From Ctenosaura bakeri (Eukaryota > Chordata > Lepidosauria > Squamata > Iguanidae), in the NCBI GenBank assembly GCA_948474755.1, contig CAOLHI010000651.1:248001-312000 (forward strand): 64,000 nt of DNA, written 5' to 3'. The number at the start of each line of letters is the position of its first letter. Positions within the stretch are counted from its first letter, which is position 1. The position numbers and the translations under genes were made by a program. Positions 11,040 to 22,559 of the stretch are shown here, in pieces. The notes beneath the pieces are model-generated. The model was not told the origin of the DNA, made no database searches, and worked only from the letters and a program-made list of their open reading frames with translations.

Positions 11040-11237
11040 TAACTTCCCGATGGTCAGGGTGAAATATGCAGTGAAATATGATGCCTCGGGATGTGGTGAA
11101 GTCTCCTTCTTTGGAGGTTTTTAAGCAGAAGCTGGATGGCCATCTGTCGGGAGTGCTTTGATGTGTGTTCCTGCATGGCAGGGGGTTGCTCTCGATAGCC
11201 CCTGTGGTCTCTTCCAACTTTATGATTCTGTGGTTTG
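11040..11237 (+). mobile_element. CR1 LINE 3'-end fragment
   Basis: The last reverse-transcriptase codons and 3'UTR match the larger CR1 copy in this window (55.06-56.0 kb): gtctccttctttggaggttt, ggatggccatctg, gggagtgctttgatg, and tggtctcttccaac. It ends in a tatgattctgtgg tail, the CR1-type 3' terminus. Confidence 0.8.
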
Positions 11238-12106
11238 CATAGGCATATCAGTGTGTGACAAGCCTGCTCAAAATAATGTGATCAACAGGTTCACTGGTTT
11301 ATAAAAGGTACATTTCAGGATCTGAAGAAAAATAATTTGTATTTATTGCTGAGTCACAAACTTTATGATTGTTAGTTTATACAGGTCCTCAACAATACAG
11401 GACTTTTCTATAACCTTTCTGTGTTTCCTTCACACTAAACATCTCAAACACTTGGGAAAAGAATAAAACACTATATTTAGCCAGTGGGATTCTTTTGCTG
11501 AAATCATCAAATGGATTGAAATTAGAGCTCCAGGTAATATTGGAATAGGTAGGCGCCTGCACAGACATTTACTCACTCCAGCCTTGAGGTTTACTGATTG
11601 CTATCAAAGAGGCTCAGAAGTAGAGATGAAAATTAAAAAGTCCAGTACTGTAATTTCCTGAAATGTCTTGAAGCTGATTTTGGAGCAATGGTATAATTTA
11701 ATAGATGTCCGTGAATGGCATAAATGCAGGCGACTTGACCCCAGACTTCCTTCAGTGATGTGCAAGAAATTGGAAATGAGAGAGTAGAAATGTGCTGATC
11801 CTATCACTGGAATATTAATCATATTGAACAGAATCTTCAGGTGTAAAGTGGGGTCCTAAGTATATTTGCTCAGAACTCTTAAGTAAGGCCTATTGAACTC
11901 AAGGATCTTTTTTATGAATTTGTGCTTCAGATTGTATCATCAGGCTGTGAGAGCCCATATTTATTTAATACCCCACCTTTCTCTGAGCTTACAATGATTT
12001 AAAAAAATAAATTAAAATCTTATTTTACAGAAGTTAAAAAGCAAATAAACATATATATTTTTAAAATGGCATAATTAAAGTTTGTATTAAAAGATAGTTT
12101 AATAAA

Positions 12107-12471
12107 CAGTCACTTTTGCAGATTTGATTATTCACAGATTATTTGCTTTCAACTCTACTGCTGCCCTTTGCCATTTTTAATAGGCACTGCAAGCCTCATG
12201 AGTCTTAGAAACTGTGAACAGGCTTGTAAGTCCCTATTAAAAATGGTGTGGGGCAGCAGTGGAGGTGGCAATCAGTCCCACCAGCCACCCATTTCTGCCT
12301 TGTGAAGGAACCCTGATGCCTCAAAGGAATCCATGGTGAGTTGAATATGATGATCTTATTTTTTGTGTGTGCGTTAAATATGGTTTGGGAGGGCCTAGAG
12401 TTATATATGGTTTTTCCACTTTCATGGAGGTGCTGTGCCCCTAACCCCACTGAATGTGAAGGAAATGACTA
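12107..12471. mobile_element. Tigger/pogo-like element, copy 2
   Basis: Shares its whole structure with the copy at 3012-3381, including the internal inverted segment gccatttttaatagg / cctattaaaaatgg, ctgccttgtgaaggaa, cctcaaaggaatccatg and gttaaatatggtttgggagg. The left end CAGTCACTTTTGCAG and right end GAAATGACTA have decayed, and only the right flank keeps TA. Confidence 0.75.
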
Positions 12472-12617
12472 TACTTTCCACAAAATTGCAGATGTATCTG
12501 TTGAAATGCCCTGATTCCATTTGAAAATTAGACAAAAAGAATAATACTGTATTTACTCATGTATAAATCTAGAAATTTTAGTAAAAAAAATCAACCCTTA
12601 GAACCTGGGTTCACTTA
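12472..12617. repeat. Left part of an interrupted older repeat
   Basis: The segment from about 12545 (gtatttactcatgtataaat) to 12617 appears to continue at 13847 (tcatgggtcattttaag), after the L1 that lands inside it. The family is not identified. The first 70 bases are ordinary intron. Confidence 0.4.
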
Positions 12618-13833
12618 GAACAGTGGGAAAATACTTGGAAGATAAATCAAGAATTTACAAGAAGCTATAATTAGAAGGAGAATTTTTTTAAATGTATTAT
12701 AGATGGTACCTAACCCCGGTTCAAATTTCAAAAATGAATAAAAACAATAAGTCTGCTAAATGTTGGAAATACCAAGAAACCGGATTTTTTTCCACAGCTG
12801 GTGGCGATGCAAAAAAGCAAGGAAATATTGGACACAAATACATGAACAGATTATCAAATGTTTAAAAATTAAGTTCCCAGTCTCACCTGAGATATATTTA
12901 TTAAATACATTTGATAAATTAGATGTGGGGATAAGGAAAAAACATGTAAGAATATTATGTTACATGATATACGCCGCTAGACTTACATATGCAAAAAATT
13001 GGAAAGAGACATATATACCACGGGTAGAGGATTGGATGTGGAAATTATGAATTAGCTGAAATAGATAAATTAACGTTGGCATTAGAAAACAAATCTGAGA
13101 ATATTTTTAAACAAGAATGGGAAATACTAACCCCATTATGGAAAGAAAAATGGGGAGAATATGCAGTTGTAGGATTTTATGAATAAAAATAAGCAAAAAT
13201 GATTGATTTATATATAAAGATAAATAAGAAAGGATGATGTATGATGGATATTATATGATGGATATTAATGATATCAAGAGATAAGAAGTAAGTACATAAA
13301 AAAGAGTAATGAGATATATATATGAATATATATAGCTATAACATATATATGAAGAGTTATATGGAAGAATAAGTAAGAATAAGGAAGAATGGATGATAAG
13401 AAATATATGTTATTTAGAGATATTAAGAATAAGGAAATACATTTATAAGGAAGTAAGATAACCATATGGAAGTACTAGGATGATAGAAGAATTAACAGGA
13501 TCGGAATGTAAGAGGGAAATTAATAAAATAAATTAATGAATTTAGGTAATGATTGGTAAAATAGTGGTAGGAATAAATGATAGACCAGAGATGGTAAAGC
13601 CAATAAGGATTAGTATGAATTGCCTATTGTATTATGTTTAATGATTTAGTTAAGTATGTATATGTAAGGTAAAGTGTACTTGAAAGATGAAATTGAGATG
13701 AAAAATCTACAAGGAGAAAGGAAGAATAATTTGTACAAGTTAAGAGTACGCTTAAATCCATTGTTTGTTTTGTGTTTTTTAATGTTTGTAATTTTGTAAT
13801 TCAATAAATATATTTTTAATAATTAAAAAAAAG
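12618..13833 (+). mobile_element. 5'-truncated L1 LINE with 13-bp target-site duplication
   Basis: The coding part is the C-terminal end of L1 ORF2: an RWYLTPVQISKMN-like stretch, then CWKYQE and SWWRCKK (the C-terminal Cys/His segment), and YAARLTYAKNWK. It is interrupted by a shift in a T run near 12785. An AT-rich 3'UTR follows, ending aattaaaaaaaag. CTGGGTTCACTTA occurs directly before it (12605-12617) and directly after it (13834-13846), a perfect target-site duplication. This copy supplies the 3'UTR and tail of the L1 lineage whose longer copy runs off the window end. Confidence 0.9.
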
Positions 13834-14097
13834 CTGGGTTCACTTATCATGGGTCATTTTAAGTACTCCCAAAAGTCTGCACAGCCAGTGGTTATGCTCA
13901 CTAGGGGTTTCTGGGAATTGTAGTCCCTCAAAAAAAAAACAAACCCAAAATTGCTTAGTAGCAATAACAGCTCAGGGGACTCCTGGAAATTCCGAGGTAA
14001 AGATCCAGTGACACTCTGAATACTTAAGTATCAAATGCATGTATACCAGGCATAGAAGTCATGCTGTCTTCTTGATGTTGTTGGAGTACAACTTCCA

Positions 14098-14528
14098 GGC
14101 CCTTTTCACAGGGCATTCACCATGTGAAAGGGCCTCTGGAGCGTCGCACAATTGCGAGGAGCCATCCACATGACATTCTCGCAATTGCGTGGTGCTGCCA
14201 GGGCCGGCAGGCGCAGATCGCGCACTATTTCATTTTCGGCTTCTAGCCAAAATGGTGCACGATCACATATTGCTCCAGGGCCCCGTGCGCACTTACCGTG
14301 CACATGGAGCCTCTGGAGCCGCGGTGCTCGAGCTTCCTGCCCCAGCGCAGTCTGGGAAAATCCCAGGCTGTGCTGTGGAAGGAAGAGGAGGAGCCCTCAC
14401 GCTGCCTGCTTGCTAGCAGGCAGTGGCTGCAGAGCTGAAGCAGTAGGAATGCAAGAGCCTCTTGCAAGAGGCTGCTCGTGCGATCCCTGCACCCCAGCGC
14501 CATGAAAAGGTAAGATGCGAAAAGGGCC
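14098..14528 (+). mobile_element. GC-rich MITE family A, copy 1 (CCA duplication)
   Basis: A 431-bp element with ends GGCCCTTTTCACA and AAAAGGGCC, flanked by CCA at 14095-14097 and 14529-14531. Near the left end are inverted pieces CGCACAATTGCGAGGAG and TCTCGCAATTGCG. The family is strongly GC-rich and CpG-containing compared with the AT-rich intron. The ORFs across it on both strands are by-products of its composition, not genes. Confidence 0.8.
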
Positions 14529-14739
14529 CCAGTGTTCCTAATCGTTGTTAGTGCTGCCTGTGGTGCTAGAACTGGAATCCAGGAACATCTGACTGTATGA
14601 TTCTCAGCTTGATCTGTACAGTATGTTATACAGAATATTTGAAACTAGTTGCAAATCAGTACACCTGTATGAGTGTTGAAATCTCAGGTAAATGTTTTTG
14701 ACCATAGAGACATATAAGTACTATCTTATACCAAGACAA

Positions 14740-14930
14740 GTTGTTGGATTCCTAGCTCAACATTGTCTATGTTGCCAGGCAGTGGATCTTTGGGGTTTCA
14801 GACCGGTCTTTCCTGGTGTCCTCTAGAGTCCTGTGTGGAAAAACATTTTGCAGTGCAAAGCAGGGCTCTTCCACTGAGCAATAATGCTGCCCCAAGGTCT
14901 CAGCATTTCAGTGGTGTATGTCTCTATTTG
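14740..14930 (-). mobile_element. tRNA-derived SINE, antisense
   Basis: The stretch ttttgcagtgcaaagcagg...ctcttccactgagc reads, on the minus strand, as a pol III A-box region (GCTCAGTGG, AGAGC, CTGCTTTGCA). This is the form of a tRNA-derived SINE head. The rest is diverged, and ends are approximate. Confidence 0.5.
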
Positions 14931-16668
14931 TCGGGTGTGAACTAATAACCTTTTTTATCTGACTGTGTCAACATTTGCTGGTGTTTCCATGTTGCTCCAA
15001 GAATGCCAAACTACACATGACAGGAGATCCCTGTTTGGATTTCCCTCCTTTTAACGTCAAATGCAGCTGTAGGACGTTGGTAGTAGTCTTGGGTAGTGGC
15101 AACAGAGAAGAACATTACGTATTTCCCTCTTCACCATTTTCCCACTTTAATAGTCAGCCTGAAGGTGTGGCTACTGCCTGTCAGAGGAGAAACATAGGCA
15201 CAGGCCACATAGGTATGTTGATAATCATAGAAATAATCAAGGATTTTCCAGAATTTCATAAATAACTATATTCACTATGCAGTAAATACTCCTTCTCACC
15301 ACAATGTACAAGAACATCTGGAATGTGATTCTGATTTGGGGTTATCAGTGTTTAATCAGATGGCAGCTTTATATGCAGATTAAGAAGTTATACTGAAAGC
15401 CTTCTAGTGGTGGGTATCCTTGTTATAAATGTGTTTTTGGCAAAGGCCTTTAACAATTCAAAGAATTTAGTCCAAAAAAAAAAAAGATAACATTTCGAAG
15501 CTTTGGTCTCTAGTTAATAGATGCACATGCCTTTCGAGCATAGACCTTCATACTTTTGCCTGAATGATAAGAGGAAACACTATCTATATGAGGATTAAGA
15601 ATTGTGTGTTAGGGTGAGATGGGCAGGCTCATTGATTTCCAAGAGCTGCAAAAGCAGGCCCCTCCTGTAGTGTAAAGTGTCTTGGCTCTGAAAATGGGAC
15701 AGCTAGATTTCCCCAGAGTACTTTGCAAAGCCTCCTTTGTACCAGGGTGTTAGGATCTAGTTGGGGAACTTTGTACAAAAGAACTTGGGGGCTCTGAAGG
15801 CTTTGCTTTCATGAATTCATTTCTTTACCTCCTCCTGAGCTGATTTGTTTGCAGAGGCTCTGTTGCCTTAAGCAACCTAATATCAGTGCAAACTACAGGG
15901 TATCCTTGGAGATCAGCTGAATTTCCTGCAAACCTTTTCAACCGCTTATTCTCTTCAGCACATGAAACAGACAGACATTTTCTTCAGCAGGAGCTATTGC
16001 TTAGTCTTCTGTTACACACACACACACACACACCATCCCTTTTGTAAAATATGTAAAAGTAGCCTGGTGTGTTTTACAGGCAGATACTCTAAAGGGAATG
16101 GCTTCCTCCACTCTCTTCTTCCAGTCTTCCTAATGTCTTTGAATGAATTTTAACCTTAGAAAAACAACAGGGGGACTCACAATTGGAGACCAGTGAGAAA
16201 ACATGTTCAGTTCTCTTTGTGTGTGCACATTTCTTTATGAGAACAACAGAAAGAAGTTGAGATTTAAACAAATCAAATGTCAAGAGGATTCAGAACTGAC
16301 CAATTTGCCCAGCCAGATACAGCCAGAATTGACTGCTCAATTCTTAAAAGTCTGTATTTGTATCCTTATATATACCACCCACATTTGAGATTCTTCCTAA
16401 AGTTGCCACCTTTCTTCTGACAGCCCTCATCATCCCTAAAAGCTACATGGCAAGCGAGTGCAGCAACATACTGTCCAACATTTGACAGATAAAAACATGG
16501 ACACGTGTGGCCAAGCAATAGTGTGATCACGATGGCAACCGTTATTAATAGGGAAGAATACACACGCTTGGAGAGACTGCAGGAGATTGCTTTTGCCTGA
16601 GCCTACTGGGAAGGCCAAGATTCTGTCCCCTCCTCTTCTCACCCTCCTGCTGAGTTGAATGCAAATTA
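14931..16668. other. Intron 3, no gene seen
   Basis: Unique-looking sequence with an A run at 15473-15485 and an (AC)n microsatellite at 16014-16033. Short ORFs at 14975-15265 and 16436-16807 show no recognisable family. Confidence 0.5.
16014..16033. repeat. (AC)n microsatellite
   Basis: Ten AC dinucleotides. Confidence 0.9.
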
Positions 16669-17070
16669 CAGTGGGCCCTCCACATGTGCTAGGATTAGGG
16701 GAGCAGGACCCCTGCAACGCTGGAAAAACTGCAAATCTCAAAACATGTATGTGTGTCTGTGGGAAGGGAACCAGGCATGATGGGGACAGCAGGCACCCAG
16801 CATCCAAAACAGACCAGGGAAAAGAGAAAGAAAGGGGATGGGTCAGCGTGGGGCCCTATATTTCTTTCTTGGTTTGTGTTGCTGAGGAATTGGGCTGCTA
16901 TCGCTTCTTAGCTGATCAGGCAGCAGAGCAGGTTTGAAAGGGCTGTATGGCCTGAGCAGAGCTGCTGAGAGGGAAGGTTTCACCTAGAAAAGAAGTGCTT
17001 GGGGTGAAGGGGGCTGAGGTTGGAGAAAAACTCCATGAAAGTTAAATCCACAAATGTGGAGGACTAACTG
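16669..17070. mobile_element. Tigger/pogo-like element, copy 3 (different subfamily)
   Basis: Ends CAGTGGGCCCTCCACATGTG and, reversed on the right, CAGTTAGTCCTCCACATTTG, with TA on both sides (16667-16668 and 17071-17072). The interior (402 bp in total) differs from copies 1 and 2, so it is a separate deletion derivative. Confidence 0.8.
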
Positions 17071-18935
17071 TACTTTTGCACTTTGAATTCAGTTTGCAGC
17101 AATTCAAGTAAGCTGAAGACAAAGTGGGAAAGTGGGGAGAGGAGAGAGAAATCGGAGCATTTTAAAAGCAGCTGAAAAAGTGGAACAGCTGAAGGTTAAT
17201 TGTGACTGTCTCTGACAAATTGGGACAGATGCAGGGTATGCAACATGATGTTCTCCATGCTGGGAATAGCTGTATCATTTGAATTTGGCCAGTGCAGTGC
17301 AACTGCTAATTGTGGTTGTTCTGTTTGTAATAATAACCTAGCAAAATCCACAAATGTTGCCATACTTGGATGGAAAGGACATGGAAAAGGCTGAATTAGC
17401 CACCTCGTGAAGGAGATTTTGGGCAGTATGAAAGGCAGACAGTTAGTTACTTAACATTTCAATGATATTTTTATTGTCAGGGGGAACGATATATGTGCAA
17501 TTTTATGCCTTTGGTGCCATAATATCTTGATTGACTTTGGATTCTCTGTGCCTCAACTTATAAAGTGGGGATGCAATTTGCTATAATGCCTCAGGCAGCA
17601 GAATCCTTTGGGCCAGCACTTAAAAGAGCCTTTCTCAGTTAATAATCTCGTAACACAAAGAACAAGAATGTTTCAGCCAATCCCATGCAGATTTCATTGA
17701 TCTGAAACTTAAACATTTGCCTTAGTTCACAGATAAGAATAATGTGCTAATAGTAGGACCAGTCTTAGCCTTGTGCTAAGGAGATAAGATTTTAGGATGA
17801 GCCTTTCTTGGAAACTGAAACTGATAAAGACAGCCACAGCTGTGGGACCCTCTTCTTCTTTTTAGTTGAAATTGTTTCTTTTTCATTCATTTTTCTGTAG
17901 CTTTTAAGAAATCCATTTATACTTTGTAATTGTGGTTAAATTTTGTTTTCAAGTAAGATTTTAAATGTTTTTAATTCTGTTGTTTAATACTGTTTTATTT
18001 TAGTTTTGTATTTTTAATTATATTTGTTTTTATTGTATTTTCTAACTTTTTGGAAGCTGCCTTGTGTCCTAGTCTGAGAGAAAGGTGGTGTGTGTGTGTA
18101 CGTATGTATATACATATTCATATACATAATATATAGGGATGGATAGATGTTTAAGACATGTTCTGGCACTTCTTTTAGAAGCTTGGAAGACATGCAAAGT
18201 GGTATCATAAAAGGCATTTTGGAAGGGGGAACAAATTATTACCCAAGTAAATGCCGTCATAGTCCATTACTTTCCCCAGTGGAGATCCCAGTTAGAAAAC
18301 TGAATTGTGCATAAGTAAATATTTCTTAAAAGACAAAAGGTTATCGCTCCCCTGCTACTTTATCTCATAACTGATGGATGAACTTTGTGGCATGGTCATG
18401 AATTTTAAAGACTGTCAAGCAAAACACTACTTTGAAATTAGCTTCCATTGTGCCTTTGCTGAAAAAGTAGTCGAACAGTCCTTCTGCCTCCTAATCGCTG
18501 TTAATAAGGGTGACTGAGCACATCTTCATTAAACTGTTGGTGTTGCTGTGATGGGGGATTTATTCAGCCCAAGCTTTCTTTCAGATCATGACCCCGATGA
18601 ATCAGCCATAATGCTTTCACTCTGAAAACCTTTTGTTGAGTTGTTGTGGCTCTGAGAGCAATTAGTAGTTCAGCACCATGTATTTTAGATGAGGAATACC
18701 CTAGCGTTTTCTCTTTTTTAATGAGCGAGTCTAGCTGTCACATACCTCAGACTTCATTTGATTGATTTGAGCAGCACGTTAACTCTCTCACACCAGATCC
18801 AAGAAAGACCAGGAGAACATGTAATACTGCCTGTCACTTCTTCCACGTCATTCTGTTCTCCATAATGTGTTTGAAAACGTCAGTTGCCAAATATGCAGAG
18901 TTCTTCCTTTCTATATATGTGATCTTACACTGTAC
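17071..18935. other. Intron 3; includes a probable LINE 3' tail
   Basis: About 17820-18090 is T-rich and ends ggaagctgccttgtgtcctagtctgagagaaaggtggt (broken here only by my wording: ggaagctgccttg ... gagagaaaggtgg). This resembles the 3' tail of L2-type retroposons (ggcgggatataaat style), followed by a short TG/TA repeat. The rest is unassigned. No gene seen. Confidence 0.4.
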
Positions 18936-19749
18936 CACATGTGTCAAACACAAGGGCTGCAGGCCGAATCCAACCCTCCAGGCCATTTCATGTGGCCCTC
19001 ACACCTCTCCTGTGGCTGTGGCACTCTCCCTGCATGCCAAACCTGATCCGCACATTGTGGGCCCCCAGCTGCTGGTATTCTGAAGAGGGACCCAGCAGCC
19101 AGCACTTGCAATCTACTTCTGACTGCTCTTCTGTCAAGTCTTGCGTCAGAGCATTGCTGTGGATTACCATGGCAATGCTCCGCGCAGCTTGTGAGGGTTG
19201 GACAGAGGAGCAGTCAGAAGTAGAAGTAGAGTGTGAGTGCTGGCTGCTGGGTCCCTCTTCAGAATACTGGTAGCTGGGGGCTTGCAATGTGGGGATTGGG
19301 CTCGCCAGGTACAGAGAGGGGCGGGGGGGGGCAGAAAGAGGCACAGGGGAAGGGGAAGCAGAAAGAGGCACAGAGAGGGTCTGGGGGGCTGCAAGAGGCA
19401 CAGAGAGAGTCTCAACTTGGACCAAAAAGTTAAACAAAGTTAATGTAATAAAAAGCACTTGATAATATTTGTCTGATGATTTAAAAAAATAACTTTCTGT
19501 TTTCAAAACTCATTTTTCAGTAAATTGTACAATAGTTGTACACTTGAATATCTGTTTGCCATTATTTTTCCTAGACTTCTAGTTTCAGAGCTAGTTATTA
19601 CTAAAGCCAGTAATAATGGAATGCAGAGGCAATTATTTAATATGATAAAAGAGTAGATACATTTATATAGTCTTACAGATACAACCGGCCCTTTGAGGGT
19701 GACCAGAATGCTGACGCACCCCAAGATGAAATTGAGTTTGACACCTCTG
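18936..19749. mobile_element. hAT-like DNA element with a long internal hairpin
   Basis: The outer ends are inverted: cacatGTGTCAAAC on the left and GTTTGACACCTCTG on the right. The right part (caaccggccctttgagg, gatgaaattgagtttgac) has the look of a widespread reptile hAT-type repeat; this is family recognition from memory. Inside, 19059-19122 and 19211-19276 form a near-perfect inverted repeat of more than 60 bases with one short insertion. No clean 8-bp duplication is visible, and no transposase is encoded. Confidence 0.55.
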
Positions 19750-21194
19750 TGTGTAGACAGATCCTGTAATGTGAAGGCCCACCTCTATAGCCCTAAGGTC
19801 GGAAGAAGGTGTATTAATAATAGAGAAGAGTCTACCAGGTGCTGAGGGGAGAAAACTGTCTACAGTATTGTGTTGCAAGGGTTCCACTTAAGATTTCAGG
19901 AGAAGGGAGGACAAAGAAATATCTGGGGAGAAAAAACCTAAATCTGGAACAGTGTGTGTTCTCCTTTGCCCCCTCCATTTTGTTAGTTGGTTTTGGTTTC
20001 CCTTAAACAAGATATAAGGAATGTGTTGAACAAAATTGAAAAATATACAGTGAAATTACAGAGGAACATTATAAGGGTGGTAGCTGTTGTTTGCATTTTT
20101 AAAAACTCTCAGAATAACCATATCTTTACTATCAACGTGTATCAAGGAGTTAGGAGGATTTCTGCTTACCGCATATGGGCTCTGTAGATGCATAGAGCTG
20201 TTGCTTGCAAGAATTGCATAGAATCTGTGAAATGGTCAGAAATGGATCATGTGGTATCAAACGCACAGAAGAGGGCACAATGCATACCTCAAACTTTCCT
20301 AATGGCACCTTTGTACAGTTGACAATAAGATGAATCAGACCTTCCTTCTGGTAAATTCTAAATTGCTCTACCCACCTGTGGCCAGAAGGTGGTGCAACAT
20401 ATCATGAAGTTCATATAGTCCTCAAAAAATGCATGTAGCTTAATTCTATCAAGACCAGAGGCAGTTAACAGGTTACAAGCAAAGTTATTTTTCAAAAGAA
20501 GTATTATGAGTGTGAATAACATCACTGGTTGGGGAATGGTGTAATGGTGTAAATTATAAGAAGCAATTACAATATTTTACGATTGCTTCTTATAATTTAA
20601 AACTATTTCTAGAGGGATTTTAAGTGGAATTTTTCAAGTTTTATGGCATTATGGTATCAATCCTAAATTTAGAAAACATGAAAAGCGTATTGCTCTGCAC
20701 TGGTGAAGAGCAGAGAGAAGGCTCGATTGTATCATGATGATAACCATAAAGTCTTCTTGTATCTGTGTCTGAGAGGTTTCATCCCCCAAAAAAGCTGCAG
20801 CTGCATGGCAGAGGGTTGGCCCTTGTAGTCTCTTCCAAGTCTACGAAGAGAAAATAAACCAAATGGGTAGTTAGATTGCCTTAATACAGACTGAACATTC
20901 CAACATTTGGAGGCAGGCTTTAAAGTCCTAAATAAATTATACAAAATAGGTGGAAATGCATAATAGAAATTCCATTACAAGAGATTTACTCTTCATGGAA
21001 AAAACCACTATTTTATTCAAGGTGAAAAGGACCTATTTCTCATCCCTAGCAACCACAACTCCCCTTCAGCTCTCCCTCTGTTTCAAGTCTGGGAGCCAAC
21101 TTTATCCTCAACCTGTAATCCAGAAATTCTGGACAGAGTAAAATAAAGTCAGTTGTAACAATTTAAGCAGAGTTGGCCTTCTACATTTGCAATT
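19750..21194. other. Intron 3, no gene seen; contains a perfect hairpin
   Basis: Unique-looking sequence. The only structured feature is an 18-bp perfect inverted repeat (20550-20567 with 20582-20599) around a 14-base loop. Confidence 0.55.
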
Positions 21195-21229
21195 TTGCAA
21201 TCTGCAGCTTTGGAAGTGGGGAATAGGAT

Positions 21230-21475
21230 CCTTCTTACTCCCCCTTACGGAAGCTTCAAAAGCTTTAGAAGGATTCTTCCTCCTCAAGCCTGTTGCTTAG
21301 GACAGTTGCTGTTCCCCTCTGAGAAATGCAATCTGCATCCTGGGGGCGAGTCTTTCCTTCTGCTCCTAGGAAAAGTTTTAGAAGGCTCCTCCGATATGCA
21401 GCAGAGACAGGCTGCTGAGCAGTCCTCAAGTCCGCTTCAAGCCCATTGCTTAACCTGTTGGCTGTTCCCCTCTGA
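21230..21475. repeat. Two-copy tandem repeat, second copy interrupted
   Basis: Copy A (about 21250-21335) and copy B (about 21366-21475, continuing at 21896) share the ordered words ttttagaagg (or ctttagaagg), tcctcc, ctcaag, and ctgttcccctctgagaaatgca. Copy B is split by the GC-rich element at 21476-21895. The family is not identified. Confidence 0.6.
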
Positions 21476-21895
21476 GACCCTTTTTGCACCTTACCTTTTC
21501 GTGGTGTTGGGGTGCGGGGCTTGCACAAGCAGCCTCCAGAGAGAGGCTCTCGCATCTGGGGTCCTTCAGCTCCGCACGAGCTTCCTGCTCGTGTGAGAGC
21601 CCCGCCTCTTCCTTTCGCAGTGCAGCCTCGGACCTTTCCAGGCTGCACTGAACAGGAAGCGCAACTGGCCCAGCTCCCGAGGCTCCACATGCAAGGTAAG
21701 TGCGTGCAGGGCCCCGGAGTGATGTGTGACTGTGCAGCATTTTCAGCTTCAAGCTGAAAATGAAAAAATGTGTGTGCGGCCCACATCAGGCCCTTGAGTG
21801 TCACACAAATGTAAGTGCATCGTGTGGACCGCTCCTCACATTTACACGACGCTCAAGGGACCCTTTCACATTGGAAATGCCGTGCAAAAAGGGCC
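21476..21895 (-). mobile_element. GC-rich MITE family A, copy 2 (TGA duplication)
   Basis: Reverse-oriented relative of 14098-14528. On the + strand it starts GACCCTTTTTGCACCTTACC and ends CCGTGCAAAAAGGGCC, with TGA on both sides (21473-21475 and 21896-21898). Removing the element and one TGA restores cctctgagaaatgca, which is exactly what the neighbouring tandem copy shows at 21316-21330, so the 3-bp duplication is directly supported. The ORFs of 133 and 179 codons here are composition artefacts. Confidence 0.88.
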
Positions 21896-22019
21896 TGAGA
21901 AATGCACCCACACTTCAGGGTTGAGAGAGATTGTCATATGACCAGTATGCAAAAAAAGATGGAGTCATTGTTCAAAGCTGTAAGTTTTCTGGATGAATGT
22001 GTTATGTTACTGAACCAAG

Positions 22020-22157
22020 GGCAGCAAGTCGGTCACTAAAAATATACAAGTCTTGAGCCGAGTTGAGTCAGTTCATCATTTATGGCTGAGTCACTGGAGC
22101 GACTTAAGTCCAACTTGAGTCCAGGTCACTCGACTCAAGTCTACATCACTGCTAAAT
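22020..22157. repeat. GAGTC/GACTC-rich element of unknown family
   Basis: A cluster of alternating direct and inverted words: ttgagtcag, ctgagtcact, gacttaagtcc, cttgagtcc, cactcgactcaagtc. It ends with tacatcactgc, which reversed (GCAGTGATGTA) could be a hAT-type end. No partner end is visible upstream. Confidence 0.4.
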
Positions 22158-22559
22158 AGTTAAGTTTTTTTCTTTCTTCTAACATAAATGCAACTGAATT
22201 AGATTTTGTAGCTTCTTAATGATTGATTATACACACCAGTCCTTTTCTACTAGTTTTACTGGCTCTGTGTTAGCTTAGTCTGCCTTGCCTGTTGCATCCC
22301 CGTTCCCAAACCTTTCAACTTCACTGCATGGTGGTGGGGGGGGGAATGTGAATTGAGGAAACTGTTCATATGGAATTCTAGCCTAACATTCTTACTCTAA
22401 AAGGCAGTGCCCTATGGGATTTCTTCTCAGCTACCTGATTTCATGGGTATTGATTCTACGACTACATGCTCCAGGTGTGTCTCTAAGGGTATGTATTGGG
22501 CACTGAAATCCAAGGGTCTAGGGTGCTTTTGATCTGGTGACTACATTACCCCCCAACAA

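Noticed and set aside
21195..21804. Overlapping ORFs of 133 and 179 codons on opposite strands
   Set aside because: They coincide with a GC-rich non-autonomous transposon whose composition lowers stop-codon frequency; the same happens in the other copies of the family.
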